A stretch of DNA of 11,335 nucleotides from Porticoccaceae bacterium (GTDB taxonomy: Bacteria; Pseudomonadota; Gammaproteobacteria; Pseudomonadales; Porticoccaceae). The translations under genes were made by a program, and so were the position numbers. How positions within the stretch are numbered: position 1 is the first letter of the stretch; each line of letters opens with the position of its first letter. Where the stretch lies: contig JASLVT010000022.1 in NCBI GenBank assembly GCA_030741175.1, positions 1 to 11,335 on the forward strand, read 5' to 3'. The notes below the pieces were generated by a model. The model searched no databases. It worked only from the letters and a program-made list of their open reading frames with translations, and was not told the DNA's origin. Below are positions 1 through 7,065 of this stretch, one piece after another.

Positions 1-2756
1 CTCTCAACAACGATCTGCCGATATCCTGATTGCAAATCGCCAATGGAGACTCTACTGATCGCTTCGACTAGCTGCTCACGATAATCAAAGTCAATATAGC
101 CCAATTGTAGAGATTCCATAAAACGACCGTTTAACTCGCTCAGATTTTTTGGCTTTTCAGTTAAACTGTTCAACAGAGAACCCTTATAGCGCTGTAGATC
201 AAGTTCAGACAATTTCTCAACCTCATTGGCAAAGGCGGCGATAAATGTTGCAAACTCTTGACGTAAACTGTCTTCATCAGCTACAGGTGATTGCACCAGC
301 ATCACTAATCCAGGCACCAACTCTATAGGGTTGGCAAAAGCAGTTACTACATAGCCTAATTGCTTTTCAGTGCGCAAATTATTAAAGAAAGGCGCAGACA
401 GCATCTCGGCCAACAGCCTCGCTACGGCCATTTGTTGCATCTCATCGTTCTGACCCTGAAGATATAGCGCAGCAACAGAATCAGCATGATCAATGGGTAT
501 CTGCCCTACTTTAGAACCACCATCAAGCTTGGCAATGCGACTTGGGTTTTTAACTGATACTAAGGTTAACTTGCTGACAAACTGCTGCTCTATAGCTTTG
601 GCTGCTGCTCGGCTATGGTTGCCGCTTACAAGCAACTTAAGCTCTAAGGCCGATAATAACTTATCGCTAAATAGCTGCAGTTGAGACATACTCAGATCTT
701 CAATTACTGATAATTTTTGTGGTGGCGTCCATCGGCCATTAAGCATCGAGTAAAGGCTACTCATAACCTGTCGAAACGGATACTCACGTTTAAAGTTGGC
801 TAACTGCCGCAAGCGCTTTTGCTTCAGCCGGTCAAAGTTGCCCTGATCCCAATTGAGCTCAGTCAAGGCCTGTAGCACATCTGCTAACAGCACATGCTGC
901 TTATCTGAATAACCAGCCACATTGATAGTCAGACCCCTGCCGTTAGCTGACAAACCAAACATCAAGCCCGCCTCAGCAGCTGGGTAGACTGCGGCATTGA
1001 GCTGATCCCTGACCAAATCTAAATACAATTCGGCCATTGCGAGCCCCTCTAGGCTGGCTGTTTTTTCGGAACCTAATAGCGCAATAATTCCCGCCTTGGG
1101 AACACCAAAGCGGCTATCAGCGAGATGCCAAGAAGTGATACCTTTATTCGTGGTCAGCGGCGCTGGAACGGTTTGACCATTTGATTCCACCAGCAAAAGG
1201 CTGTCAGGTATATAACGATTTTTTACAGGGACTGCCAATGCTGGATGTAATAGCGGCTTGCGCCACTTATCTAGAGTTGACTCATTGATTGCACTTACCC
1301 TATGAGGCACTTGATAACGCTCGGATAGCTGATCCGTTGCCACCTCGGGGGCCGTTAGCATAATAAAACTATTCTCTGGTGTTAGATATTGCGTCACCTG
1401 CTTTATCAAACGCTGATCGTAATGCTCCATCACATAATTTGCTTGTAAAACATCTGCGACCGGAAAAAGCTGCATTGACGATGCTAATCCAGACACATAA
1501 CGCATTGGATTTTGCTTTTCTTGAAAACGAAATGCCAGCGACGCCAGACTTGCCTGCTCGTCATAACGCCATTTCTCTAGTCCATTTGCTTGAATAACTT
1601 TAATCCAGGCAAAAACCAGTTCGACTATATTTTCATGGTGCTTATAACCCTCGGGAGTTAACCCAATATCAATCATAAATAGGCTCGAACTTCGATCCTC
1701 CAGTCCGGCACCGGCACTTAGCGAATCAGCCCAACCTTTAGCTTTAAGCAGTTGCAACAAGCTCCCCGCCCCTTCATGACCTACTAATGCGGCGAGAAAG
1801 CTAGCAGGTTTTATCTTCCAGTGAGGTTGCATCTTCGGCATTTGAAAGCTGATGCTGAGTTCACGCAACTCTTTAAGAGGCTTCACTTCTATCAATACCG
1901 GAGATTGGTCAGCGGGCATCAGTCGGTCGCTATGCACTGGAATATCAACGTTATTATTGGCGATTAGCGAAAATCTGGGGGTCACCAAGGACTCAAGTTC
2001 ATCTAAACTCTCGGCGCCGAGCACGACCAGTTTCATCAGGTTTGCTGAGTAGTATTGCCGATAAAAGGTCAGTAATTCGGCTCGAATCGGGCGATCTTGT
2101 AAATCAGCTAATGTTTCTAGATTGCCGACGGTAAACTTTGCCATTGGGTGGTTGGGGTCGACTTGCTCTTGCAACACGTCCCATTGGCGACGGCCATCAT
2201 CCTTAATTTTAAGCCTGTATTCGGATTCAACGGCATTGCGCTCGCGCTCAACATATTTTGCATCGAAGTTGGGACTATGAAAAAACGGAGCAAAGCGATC
2301 TAGAGCCTGCTCGAGATACTGGGCATCTATATCAAAAAAGTACGTGGTATTCTCAAGCCCTGTGCCGGCATTATGTGACCCACCATGCTCGGCGATAAAC
2401 GTCTGATATTCCCCTGACTCTGGATATTGTTCGGTGCCCAAAAACAGCATATGTTCAAGGAAGTGCGCTAAGCCCTCACGATCTTTGGGATTCTGATAGC
2501 TACCCACATAGACGTCGAGAGATGCAGCTGACTTATCAGTTGTCGGGTCCGATATAAGAAGTACATCTAGCTCATTGTCCAAGCGAATATGGCGATACTG
2601 TCGCTGGTCATTGGGACTGATGGCTAATTGTGATAAGGAGCGCTGTGCAGATGATTGCTCATTGCCACCACTGCATCCTTGCACAAGCATCATTATGACA
2701 ATAATTAAACAGACTGGCACAGTTATAGGGAACGAGCTTTTAGTCAAGCTAATCAT
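1..2756 (-). CDS. M16 family zinc metallopeptidase (pitrilysin/insulysin-like), predicted lipoprotein; C-terminus beyond left edge
   Basis: This is a large M16A-type protease, 918 residues visible in one open frame. E. coli pitrilysin is about 960, so only a short C-terminal piece is probably missing. The inverted zinc motif HFLEH is at residues 98-102 (ligands H98 and H102, catalytic E101). The downstream glutamate ligand is E179 in the NAVESE segment, at the usual spacing. Late in the protein, R795 and Y802 in an LRTEKQLGY segment match the substrate-binding Arg/Tyr pair of insulysins. The N-terminus has K6, a hydrophobic run at about 8-25, and LVQGC ending at C28. This reads as a lipoprotein signal, although Q at -2 is not the commonest residue. 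A GAGGA ribosome site lies 7 nt before the ATG. The gene starts 59 nt after perM on the same strand, so co-transcription is plausible. The inferred role is periplasmic, membrane-anchored peptide degradation. The natural substrate is unknown. Confidence 0.93.
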   Translation of the reverse strand, partial: MISLTKSSFPITVPVCLIIVIMMLVQGCSGGNEQSSAQRSLSQLAISPNDQRQYRHIRLDNELDVLLISDPTTDKSAASLDVYVGSYQNPKDREGLAHFLEHMLFLGTEQYPESGEYQTFIAEHGGSHNAGTGLENTTYFFDIDAQYLEQALDRFAPFFHSPNFDAKYVERERNAVESEYRLKIKDDGRRQWDVLQEQVDPNHPMAKFTVGNLETLADLQDRPIRAELLTFYRQYYSANLMKLVVLGAESLDELESLVTPRFSLIANNNVDIPVHSDRLMPADQSPVLIEVKPLKELRELSISFQMPKMQPHWKIKPASFLAALVGHEGAGSLLQLLKAKGWADSLSAGAGLEDRSSSLFMIDIGLTPEGYKHHENIVELVFAWIKVIQANGLEKWRYDEQASLASLAFRFQEKQNPMRYVSGLASSMQLFPVADVLQANYVMEHYDQRLIKQVTQYLTPENSFIMLTAPEVATDQLSERYQVPHRVSAINESTLDKWRKPLLHPALAVPVKNRYIPDSLLLVESNGQTVPAPLTTNKGITSWHLADSRFGVPKAGIIALLGSEKTASLEGLAMAELYLDLVRDQLNAAVYPAAEAGLMFGLSANGRGLTINVAGYSDKQHVLLADVLQALTELNWDQGNFDRLKQKRLRQLANFKREYPFRQVMSSLYSMLNGRWTPPQKLSVIEDLSMSQLQLFSDKLLSALELKLLVSGNHSRAAAKAIEQQFVSKLTLVSVKNPSRIAKLDGGSKVGQIPIDHADSVAALYLQGQNDEMQQMAVARLLAEMLSAPFFNNLRTEKQLGYVVTAFANPIELVPGLVMLVQSPVADEDSLRQEFATFIAAFANEVEKLSELDLQRYKGSLLNSLTEKPKNLSELNGRFMESLQLGYIDFDYREQLVEAISRVSIGDLQSGYRQIVVE

Positions 2757-2763
2757 GCATATA

Positions 2764-2768
2764 TCCTC
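2764..2768 (-). promoter_or_regulatory. Ribosome binding site of the M16 protease gene
   Basis: On the minus strand GAGGA is followed by 7 nt and then ATG at 2756. An ATG four bases further upstream runs into TAG after three codons, so this site fixes the start. Confidence 0.7.
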
Positions 2769-2815
2769 GAAATAAGTGATTTCTGATGGTTATCTGATCT
2801 GCCTGTGCTGATCGG

Positions 2816-3889
2816 TTAACCGTCCTCGGTGGCTATATCTGACCATTTCCTCGGCCAAGCGTTGTAGACTGCCTTGACCAGTGTTGCCAGAGGAATAGCA
2901 AAGAAAACGCCCCAAAAACCCCATATTCCGCCAAATAAGAGCACTGCAATGATTATAGACACTGGATGTAAATTAACCACTTCCGAGAACAGTAAAGGTA
3001 CTAATAAATTGCCATCGACAAATTGAATTGCCCCATAAACTATAAACAGCCAAAAGAAATCTAGCCCCCAACCCCATTGCATATAACCTACTAGTAGCAC
3101 TGGCAAAGTAACTACTGTGGCGCCGATATAGGGTATTAATACTGATAATCCAACCAACAGAGCAAGTAGCGCTGCATAGTTGAGGTCAAGAATTAAAAAC
3201 GCTAAAAGAGATGCTAGACCAACGATCAGAATTTCAATAGCTTTACCTCGGACATAATTAGCAAATTGCATATCCATTTCAGACCAGATCGCAGTCATTG
3301 CCCCCCGCTCTTTAGGCAACAAAGCAACCAGAAACCCGACTAATAGGTGCTTGTCTTTGAGCATAAAAAAGACTAGCAGAGGCACCAAAAACAGATAAAT
3401 TATTACCCCAAAGATATTTGGGAAACTACTAATCGATAGTGACAACACTTGCTCTGCCAGATTCGCTAACTCGGTGGAGACTTTGGCAGTGATTATCTGA
3501 AATTGCTCTGGGCTAATATAGTCGGCATAGGTTTCGGGGAGTGTCACTAGCAGATCTCGGAGCCTGGTTATCATGTTGGGTAGCTCAGCGACTAAAAGTG
3601 ATGTTTGACGGCCGACGATGGGAATCATTACGGTAAATACAGAGATAAACAGCATTATAAACAGCAGATAGGACGCAATAATGGCAATGCGTTCTGAAAG
3701 CCCTCGATGTCGTAGACTGTTCACCACACCCTGTAATAGGTAGGCAAAAATTAGAGCTGCAAAGACTGGACCAAGCACAGCACCCAGCGTTGCAACCACC
3801 ACCAACGAGAGGGTTAGTATTATCACCAACAGCACCGCCTCTTCGCTGCTAAAATACTGATCCAACCACCGTTGTAACACCTGCTTCAT
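2816..3889 (-). CDS. perM: PerM, AI-2E family inner-membrane permease
   Basis: This is a 357-residue polytopic protein of the AI-2E transporter family (PF01594), close to E. coli PerM (353 aa). Hydrophobic segments lie at about 17-37, 39-53, 68-92, 157-176, 216-235, 238-270, 276-298 and 308-340. A hydrophilic, probably periplasmic stretch lies at about 93-155. Family landmarks are LVPLLVFFMLKDK (168-180), LIPYIGA (251-257), DGNLLVP (292-298), SEVVNLHP (302-309) and GFWGVFFAIPLA (324-335). The frame stays open upstream to a TTG at 3973, but that TTG has no ribosome site. The ATG at 3889 follows GGAG by 5 nt and gives the normal family length, so I chose it. The gene is divergent from bepA, the same pairing as yfgO-yfgC in E. 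coli. The transported substrate is not known: TqsA in the family exports AI-2, while other members act as ion antiporters. Confidence 0.93.
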   Translation of the reverse strand: MKQVLQRWLDQYFSSEEAVLLVIILTLSLVVVATLGAVLGPVFAALIFAYLLQGVVNSLRHRGLSERIAIIASYLLFIMLFISVFTVMIPIVGRQTSLLVAELPNMITRLRDLLVTLPETYADYISPEQFQIITAKVSTELANLAEQVLSLSISSFPNIFGVIIYLFLVPLLVFFMLKDKHLLVGFLVALLPKERGAMTAIWSEMDMQFANYVRGKAIEILIVGLASLLAFLILDLNYAALLALLVGLSVLIPYIGATVVTLPVLLVGYMQWGWGLDFFWLFIVYGAIQFVDGNLLVPLLFSEVVNLHPVSIIIAVLLFGGIWGFWGVFFAIPLATLVKAVYNAWPRKWSDIATEDG

Positions 3890-3894
3890 GCGCA

Positions 3895-3899
3895 CTCCC
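3895..3899 (-). promoter_or_regulatory. Ribosome binding site that decides the perM start
   Basis: GGGAG on the minus strand is 5 nt before the ATG at 3889. It supports this start over the TTG 28 codons upstream, which has no comparable purine box. Confidence 0.6.
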
Positions 3900-4015
3900 A
3901 CTCTGTAAAATAAGGTTATAGAATCTGGTAGTTTATACGTTCTGTCAACAGACTCGCAGTATATACTAACCAATATTTGTATAAGGCCTAAAACTTAGCA
4001 ATACTTCAGCTGTCG

Positions 4016-4035
4016 AATCGTTTAGGGTAACGATT
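4016..4035. promoter_or_regulatory. Perfect 7-bp inverted repeat in the perM/bepA divergent region (possible operator)
   Basis: AATCGTT (4016-4022) and AACGATT (4029-4035) are exact reverse complements around a 6-nt centre. Neither strand has a T-run beside it, so a terminator is unlikely. It sits between the divergent starts and touches the candidate -35 of bepA. The protein that might bind it is not known. The 202-bp intergenic region (3890-4091) holds nothing else I can name. Confidence 0.4.
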
Positions 4036-4060
4036 GGTAGTACAGGCGATGCAATAAAAT
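4034..4060 (+). promoter_or_regulatory. Candidate sigma70-type promoter for bepA
   Basis: TTGGTA (4034-4039) and TAAAAT (4055-4060) match the -35 and -10 consensus reasonably. The spacing of 15 nt is short, so this is only a candidate. The -35 overlaps the right arm of the 4016-4035 dyad. Confidence 0.25.
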
Positions 4061-4091
4061 CTACAACCGAAATGAGACATATTTTCTAGTT

Positions 4092-5585
4092 TTGAACAAT
4101 ACAGTTTTCCAGCACAAAACAATACTCAGTATCATCACTGCCACAGTGTTGAAGACGATGATTATTACTTTTCTATTGCTACCTGTGACCAGCCAGAATG
4201 CCTTAGCCAATGATATAAAATTGCCCCTGTTGGGTGATAGTGCCTCTGGCATCGTCTCAAAACAGCAGGAATACCAACTGGGTAGAACCTGGCTAAAGGC
4301 CTTCCGCAGTCGTGTGCGGGAGCACGATGACCCTTTAATGCAACAGTATTTGGAACAACTGCTATACAATTTGGCCACCCACAGCGATCTCGAGGACCCT
4401 CGCTTGGAGCTTGTAATTGTTAATAATGCGTCGATGAATGCATTTGCTGTTCCCGGCGGTATTGTGGGGTTTCACACCGGCGTTTTTGCCTTCGCTGAAA
4501 ATGAGGATCAGATGGTTTCAGTACTGGCACATGAGTTGGCTCATTTGAGCCAGAGGCATTTTGCTAGACGCCTAGAAGCCCAGCGCGCCACCTCAATGAT
4601 AACTCTTGCTGGACTCCTCGGTAGCTTAGTACTTGCGGCAACTGCCGGTGGAGACGCCGGTATGGCAGCCATTACAACTACTCAGGCTCTAGCTCTAGAT
4701 AGTCGCTTGCGCTATAGCAGATCCAATGAACAGGAGGCTGATCGTCTCGGACTGAAAACCTTGGAACGAGCCAATCGCGATCCTGCCGCTGTGGCGGATA
4801 TGTTTGAGACGTTATTACGGGCAACTCGGTACAGTGGTAGTCGTTTGCCTGAGTTCTTGCTTACGCACCCTGTCACTGAAAAACGTATCGCTGATGCACG
4901 CGGACGAGCTATGACAACCTCCATGCGTCAATATCCCGATAATCCTGTATTTTATCTAATGCAAACCAGAGCATTACTGGCAATAGAGCGGGACAATAAT
5001 AAAGCAATCAAACATTTCCAAGCACAACTAGACAACAATGCTCATCGTCCCAATGCTGCTCGCTATGGATTAGTTCTAGCTCATACCAGAGCGAATAACT
5101 TCACCGAAGCGCGAGCAATTCTTGCCCCATTGCTACAAGATAATCCTGCTGAATTATCCTTTGTCTATGCAGATATCAACCTGCATATAGAACAAGGCCA
5201 GTATTCACAGGCGCTGAGCAAGCTCAATGAACTACTAGAGATCAATCCCAATAATTATCCGTTAGCCAGACTCCAATCTGAGGCACTGTGGCAAGCTCAC
5301 CGCTATGAGGAGGCCAGTGAAGTACTAACCACCATAAGTAGAACTCGTCCTGAGGATCCGATGGTCTGGTATCAACTGGCTGAAGTTCGAGGTTTAGCGG
5401 GGAACATTTCTGGGGTTCACGAGGCTAGAGCAGAATATTTTATTCTCGTCGGTGCGTTTGATATGGCGAGAAAACAACTGGCACTAGCTATAAAACTGGT
5501 AGCTGCGGACTTTAAGCGCTCTGCGATTATTCGGCAGCGTTTAGTGGATCTCAAAGCGATGGAAGAACGTGTCAAAAAGCTTTAA
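4092..5585 (+). CDS. bepA: BepA, periplasmic M48 zinc metalloprotease/chaperone with TPR-like repeats
   Basis: The 497-residue protein aligns with E. coli BepA (YfgC, 487 aa), which assists LptD maturation at the outer membrane and degrades stalled intermediates. A signal peptide ends at about NALA (36-39). The zinc site is HELAH at 147-151, with the third ligand E213 and D217 in NEQEADR. H259 in LLTHP aligns with the regulatory histidine of E. coli BepA. A hydrophobic Gly/Ala-rich segment lies at about 171-195 between these motifs. The C-terminal half (about 280-490) is helical and TPR-like, for example around 345-400. The start is uncertain. TTG 4092 is the first possible one but has no clear ribosome site. 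GTG 4146, TTG 4149 or ATG 4158 would leave a shorter signal peptide. The stop codon overlaps that of the convergent nadA. The gene is divergent from perM, as in enterics. Confidence 0.94.
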   Translation: MNNTVFQHKTILSIITATVLKTMIITFLLLPVTSQNALANDIKLPLLGDSASGIVSKQQEYQLGRTWLKAFRSRVREHDDPLMQQYLEQLLYNLATHSDLEDPRLELVIVNNASMNAFAVPGGIVGFHTGVFAFAENEDQMVSVLAHELAHLSQRHFARRLEAQRATSMITLAGLLGSLVLAATAGGDAGMAAITTTQALALDSRLRYSRSNEQEADRLGLKTLERANRDPAAVADMFETLLRATRYSGSRLPEFLLTHPVTEKRIADARGRAMTTSMRQYPDNPVFYLMQTRALLAIERDNNKAIKHFQAQLDNNAHRPNAARYGLVLAHTRANNFTEARAILAPLLQDNPAELSFVYADINLHIEQGQYSQALSKLNELLEINPNNYPLARLQSEALWQAHRYEEASEVLTTISRTRPEDPMVWYQLAEVRGLAGNISGVHEARAEYFILVGAFDMARKQLALAIKLVAADFKRSAIIRQRLVDLKAMEERVKKL

Positions 5586-6649
5586 TTTGATACCTTGAAA
5601 TTCATCATTCGTTCGAGGGAATTGTAAGCCATACTCGCTGTGTCAGCATCAACTGTAATTTCGTTACTGCCCTGATTGAGACAGCTGTATAAATTTTCCA
5701 GACTATTCATCCCCATCCAAGGGCAATTGGCACAGCTACGACAATTTGCACCACTGCCACCGGTGGGCGCAATAATTAATTGTTTATCTGGCACCGCCTG
5801 TTGCATTTTGTAAAAAATACCCTGATCTGTGGCAACAATCATCTGTTCCTGGGGCAATGACTTTGCTGCTGCTATCAGCTGTGATGTTGAACCCACCACG
5901 TCGGCGACATCCACGACAGCCTCTGGCGATTCTGGATGCACCAAAACTGCGGCCTGCGGATACACTTGTTGCAAATCAATAATACCCTTGGCTTTAAATT
6001 CCTCATGCACAATACAGCTACCATCCCACATCAGCATATCAGCACCTGTATTTTTTTGAATATAGCTACCTAAATACTTGTCTGGTGCCCAGAGTATTTT
6101 TTCTCCCAGCGAATCAAGGTAATCGACAACATCGAGAGCGATGCTAGAGGTGACCACCCAATCTGCCCGTGCTTTGACCGCCGCAGAGGTATTAGCATAG
6201 ACCACTACAGTACGGTCGGGATGCTGATCGCAGAACGCAGTAAATTCATCTGCAGGACAACCGACATCTAATGAACAAGTAGCTTCAAGAGTAGGCATTA
6301 GCACGCGTTTATGCGGTGTAAGTATCTTGGCCGTCTCACCCATAAACTTAACGCCAGCCACAACTAGGGTGTCGGCATCATGCTGATTACCAAAACGCGC
6401 CATCTCTAGGGAGTCTGACACCACACCACCTGTTTCTTCGGCCAGAGCCTGAATCAGCGGGTCTGTATAATAATGCGCGATAATCACTGCATTTTTCTCA
6501 ATCAACAGCGCTTTGATCTGCTCGCGCCACCTAGCAGCCTGACCACTGTCAATGGCCTGTGTATCGGGGACCTGATCCAACACCTGTTCCACAAGCTGTT
6601 GATGCTTATGGTTTTCAACGATGGATGCTTTTTGAGACAGGCTTGCCAT
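5582..6649 (-). CDS. nadA: Quinolinate synthase NadA
   Basis: NadA condenses iminoaspartate with dihydroxyacetone phosphate to quinolinate, the second step of de novo NAD synthesis, using an oxygen-sensitive 4Fe-4S cluster in the cytoplasm. The length of 355 aa is normal for the long (E. coli-like) form. Cluster ligands are C125 (in [10 protein letters not shown]), C212 (in SCIVHEEF) and C309, at a constant offset of 12 from E. coli C113, C200 and C297. C303 and C306 complete the C-x2-C-x2-C motif of that form. Other signatures are AHYYTDP (58-64), [10 protein letters not shown] (78-87), [20 protein letters not shown] (152-171) and HPESPEAV (238-245). A GGAG lies 11 nt before the ATG, which is somewhat far. 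The gene starts 18 nt after a 37-aa membrane ORF on the same strand. No nadB or nadC is in the window. Confidence 0.97.
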   Translation of the reverse strand: MASLSQKASIVENHKHQQLVEQVLDQVPDTQAIDSGQAARWREQIKALLIEKNAVIIAHYYTDPLIQALAEETGGVVSDSLEMARFGNQHDADTLVVAGVKFMGETAKILTPHKRVLMPTLEATCSLDVGCPADEFTAFCDQHPDRTVVVYANTSAAVKARADWVVTSSIALDVVDYLDSLGEKILWAPDKYLGSYIQKNTGADMLMWDGSCIVHEEFKAKGIIDLQQVYPQAAVLVHPESPEAVVDVADVVGSTSQLIAAAKSLPQEQMIVATDQGIFYKMQQAVPDKQLIIAPTGGSGANCRSCANCPWMGMNSLENLYSCLNQGSNEITVDADTASMAYNSLERMMNFKVSN

Positions 6650-6667
6650 AACTTGGGCTACTCCAAC

Positions 6668-6781
6668 TTACAATCTAGATAACCAGTAAACCACGGCGAC
6701 TAGAACAATTGTCAACAGCGCAACAATAGCGATAGCGTCGGCTTTTGAATCATCGTTATTGTCTGGATTATTATTACTCAT
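6668..6781 (-). CDS. Small single-span membrane protein (37 aa) upstream of nadA, unknown function
   Basis: I do not recognise a family. The ORF reads MSNNNPDNNDDSKADA, then a continuous hydrophobic segment (about 16-35, IAIVALLTIVLVAVVYWL), then SRL and TAA. The N-terminal 15 residues are rich in Asn and Asp with one Lys. The only positive charge after the span is R36, so an N-out, C-in orientation is the simplest guess. It ends 18 nt before the nadA ATG on the same strand, so the two are probably co-transcribed. A weak GAGA lies about 8 nt before the ATG. Composition is far from random: an uninterrupted span of the right length, flanked by polar ends, in a real intergenic slot. Chance cannot be excluded at this size. 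It is not a signal peptide, since no cleavage-like motif follows the hydrophobic stretch. Confidence 0.6.
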   Translation of the reverse strand: MSNNNPDNNDDSKADAIAIVALLTIVLVAVVYWLSRL

Positions 6782-6863
6782 AAAATAGTCTCATATCTGA
6801 ATAGTTTCCCCCGCCCGTTGCTATCTGCTACAGCGGAGATTTACGCCAAATTTTGCAAGCGGC

Positions 6864-6892
6864 ATTCTAGCAATCTAACAATCAACTGTCGC
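6864..6892 (-). promoter_or_regulatory. Candidate promoter for the 37-aa ORF-nadA unit
   Basis: On the minus strand GCGACA (complement of 6887-6892) and TAGAAT (complement of 6864-6869) are 17 nt apart. They match the -35 in 4 of 6 and the -10 in 5 of 6 positions. The implied leader is roughly 75 nt. The -35 lies inside the 6881-6911 hairpin sequence. Confidence 0.35.
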
Positions 6893-6911
6893 CCCTTACA
6901 GGGCAGTTGAT
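6881..6911. promoter_or_regulatory. Long inverted repeat in the nadA/cysI divergent region
   Basis: ATCAACT (6881-6887) pairs with AGTTGAT (6905-6911), and GCCC (6891-6894) pairs with GGGC (6901-6904). The loop is 6 nt, and a 3-nt bulge (6888-6890) interrupts the left arm. That gives 11 base pairs in all. No T-tract follows on either strand, so it does not look like a terminator. It covers the candidate -35 elements of both divergent promoters, which suggests an operator or a regulatory structure. Confidence 0.5.
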
Positions 6912-6934
6912 CAGAAGAAAAATGCGTCTAATAT
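6907..6934 (+). promoter_or_regulatory. Candidate promoter for the cysI unit
   Basis: TTGATC (6907-6912) and TAATAT (6929-6934) are spaced by 16 nt, each matching consensus at four positions. The region is AT-rich, so alternatives exist. If it is used, the leader to the cysI ATG is about 125 nt and contains the two further dyads at 6959-6981 and 7016-7028. Confidence 0.25.
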
Positions 6935-6958
6935 ACGGATAAAACAAAGTTAACCTCT

Positions 6959-6981
6959 TATTCCATATCTTTATGGCAATA
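6959..6981. promoter_or_regulatory. Imperfect inverted repeat upstream of cysI (possible operator)
   Basis: CCATA (6963-6967) and TATGG (6972-6976) are perfect arms around TCTT. They extend to TATT (6959-6962) and AATA (6978-6981) if one C is bulged. It may be a regulator site for the reductase operon. I could not match it to a named consensus. Confidence 0.35.
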
Positions 6982-7015
6982 TAGGTAAATAATAATTTAA
7001 AAGAATAACCGCTAC

Positions 7016-7028
7016 CGCTATCATAGCG
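7016..7028. promoter_or_regulatory. Short perfect palindrome just upstream of cysI
   Basis: CGCTAT (7016-7021) and ATAGCG (7023-7028) are exact reverse complements around one base. The left arm overlaps a tandem copy of ACCGCT (7008-7013 and 7014-7019). It sits 37 nt before the cysI ATG and could be an operator or a small leader hairpin. Confidence 0.35.
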
Positions 7029-7065
7029 ACCTTCAATTCTCAGCACAGAGATAGTTCAGACCCAG

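Noticed and set aside
2813..2822. Palindrome CGGTTAACCG at the perM stop codon
   Set aside because: It is only a 10-bp self-complementary sequence with no loop and no T-run, overlapping the stop codon. Chance is a sufficient explanation.
3915..3948. TTGACA and TATAAC on the minus strand upstream of perM, resembling a strong promoter
   Set aside because: The spacing is 22 nt, too long for sigma70. At 17 nt from TTGACA the hexamer is GATTCT, which is poor. perM may still use the TTGACA, but I cannot support a promoter.
4061..4378. A 105-codon minus-strand frame over the bepA promoter and N-terminus
   Set aside because: It is antisense to bepA, low in complexity and Ser/Cys-rich, with no motif or ribosome site.
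6922..6942. A six-codon ATG-to-TAA frame that could be a leader peptide before cysI
   Set aside because: It is too short to judge and overlaps the candidate -10. It has no run of regulatory codons and no attenuator with a T-tract downstream.
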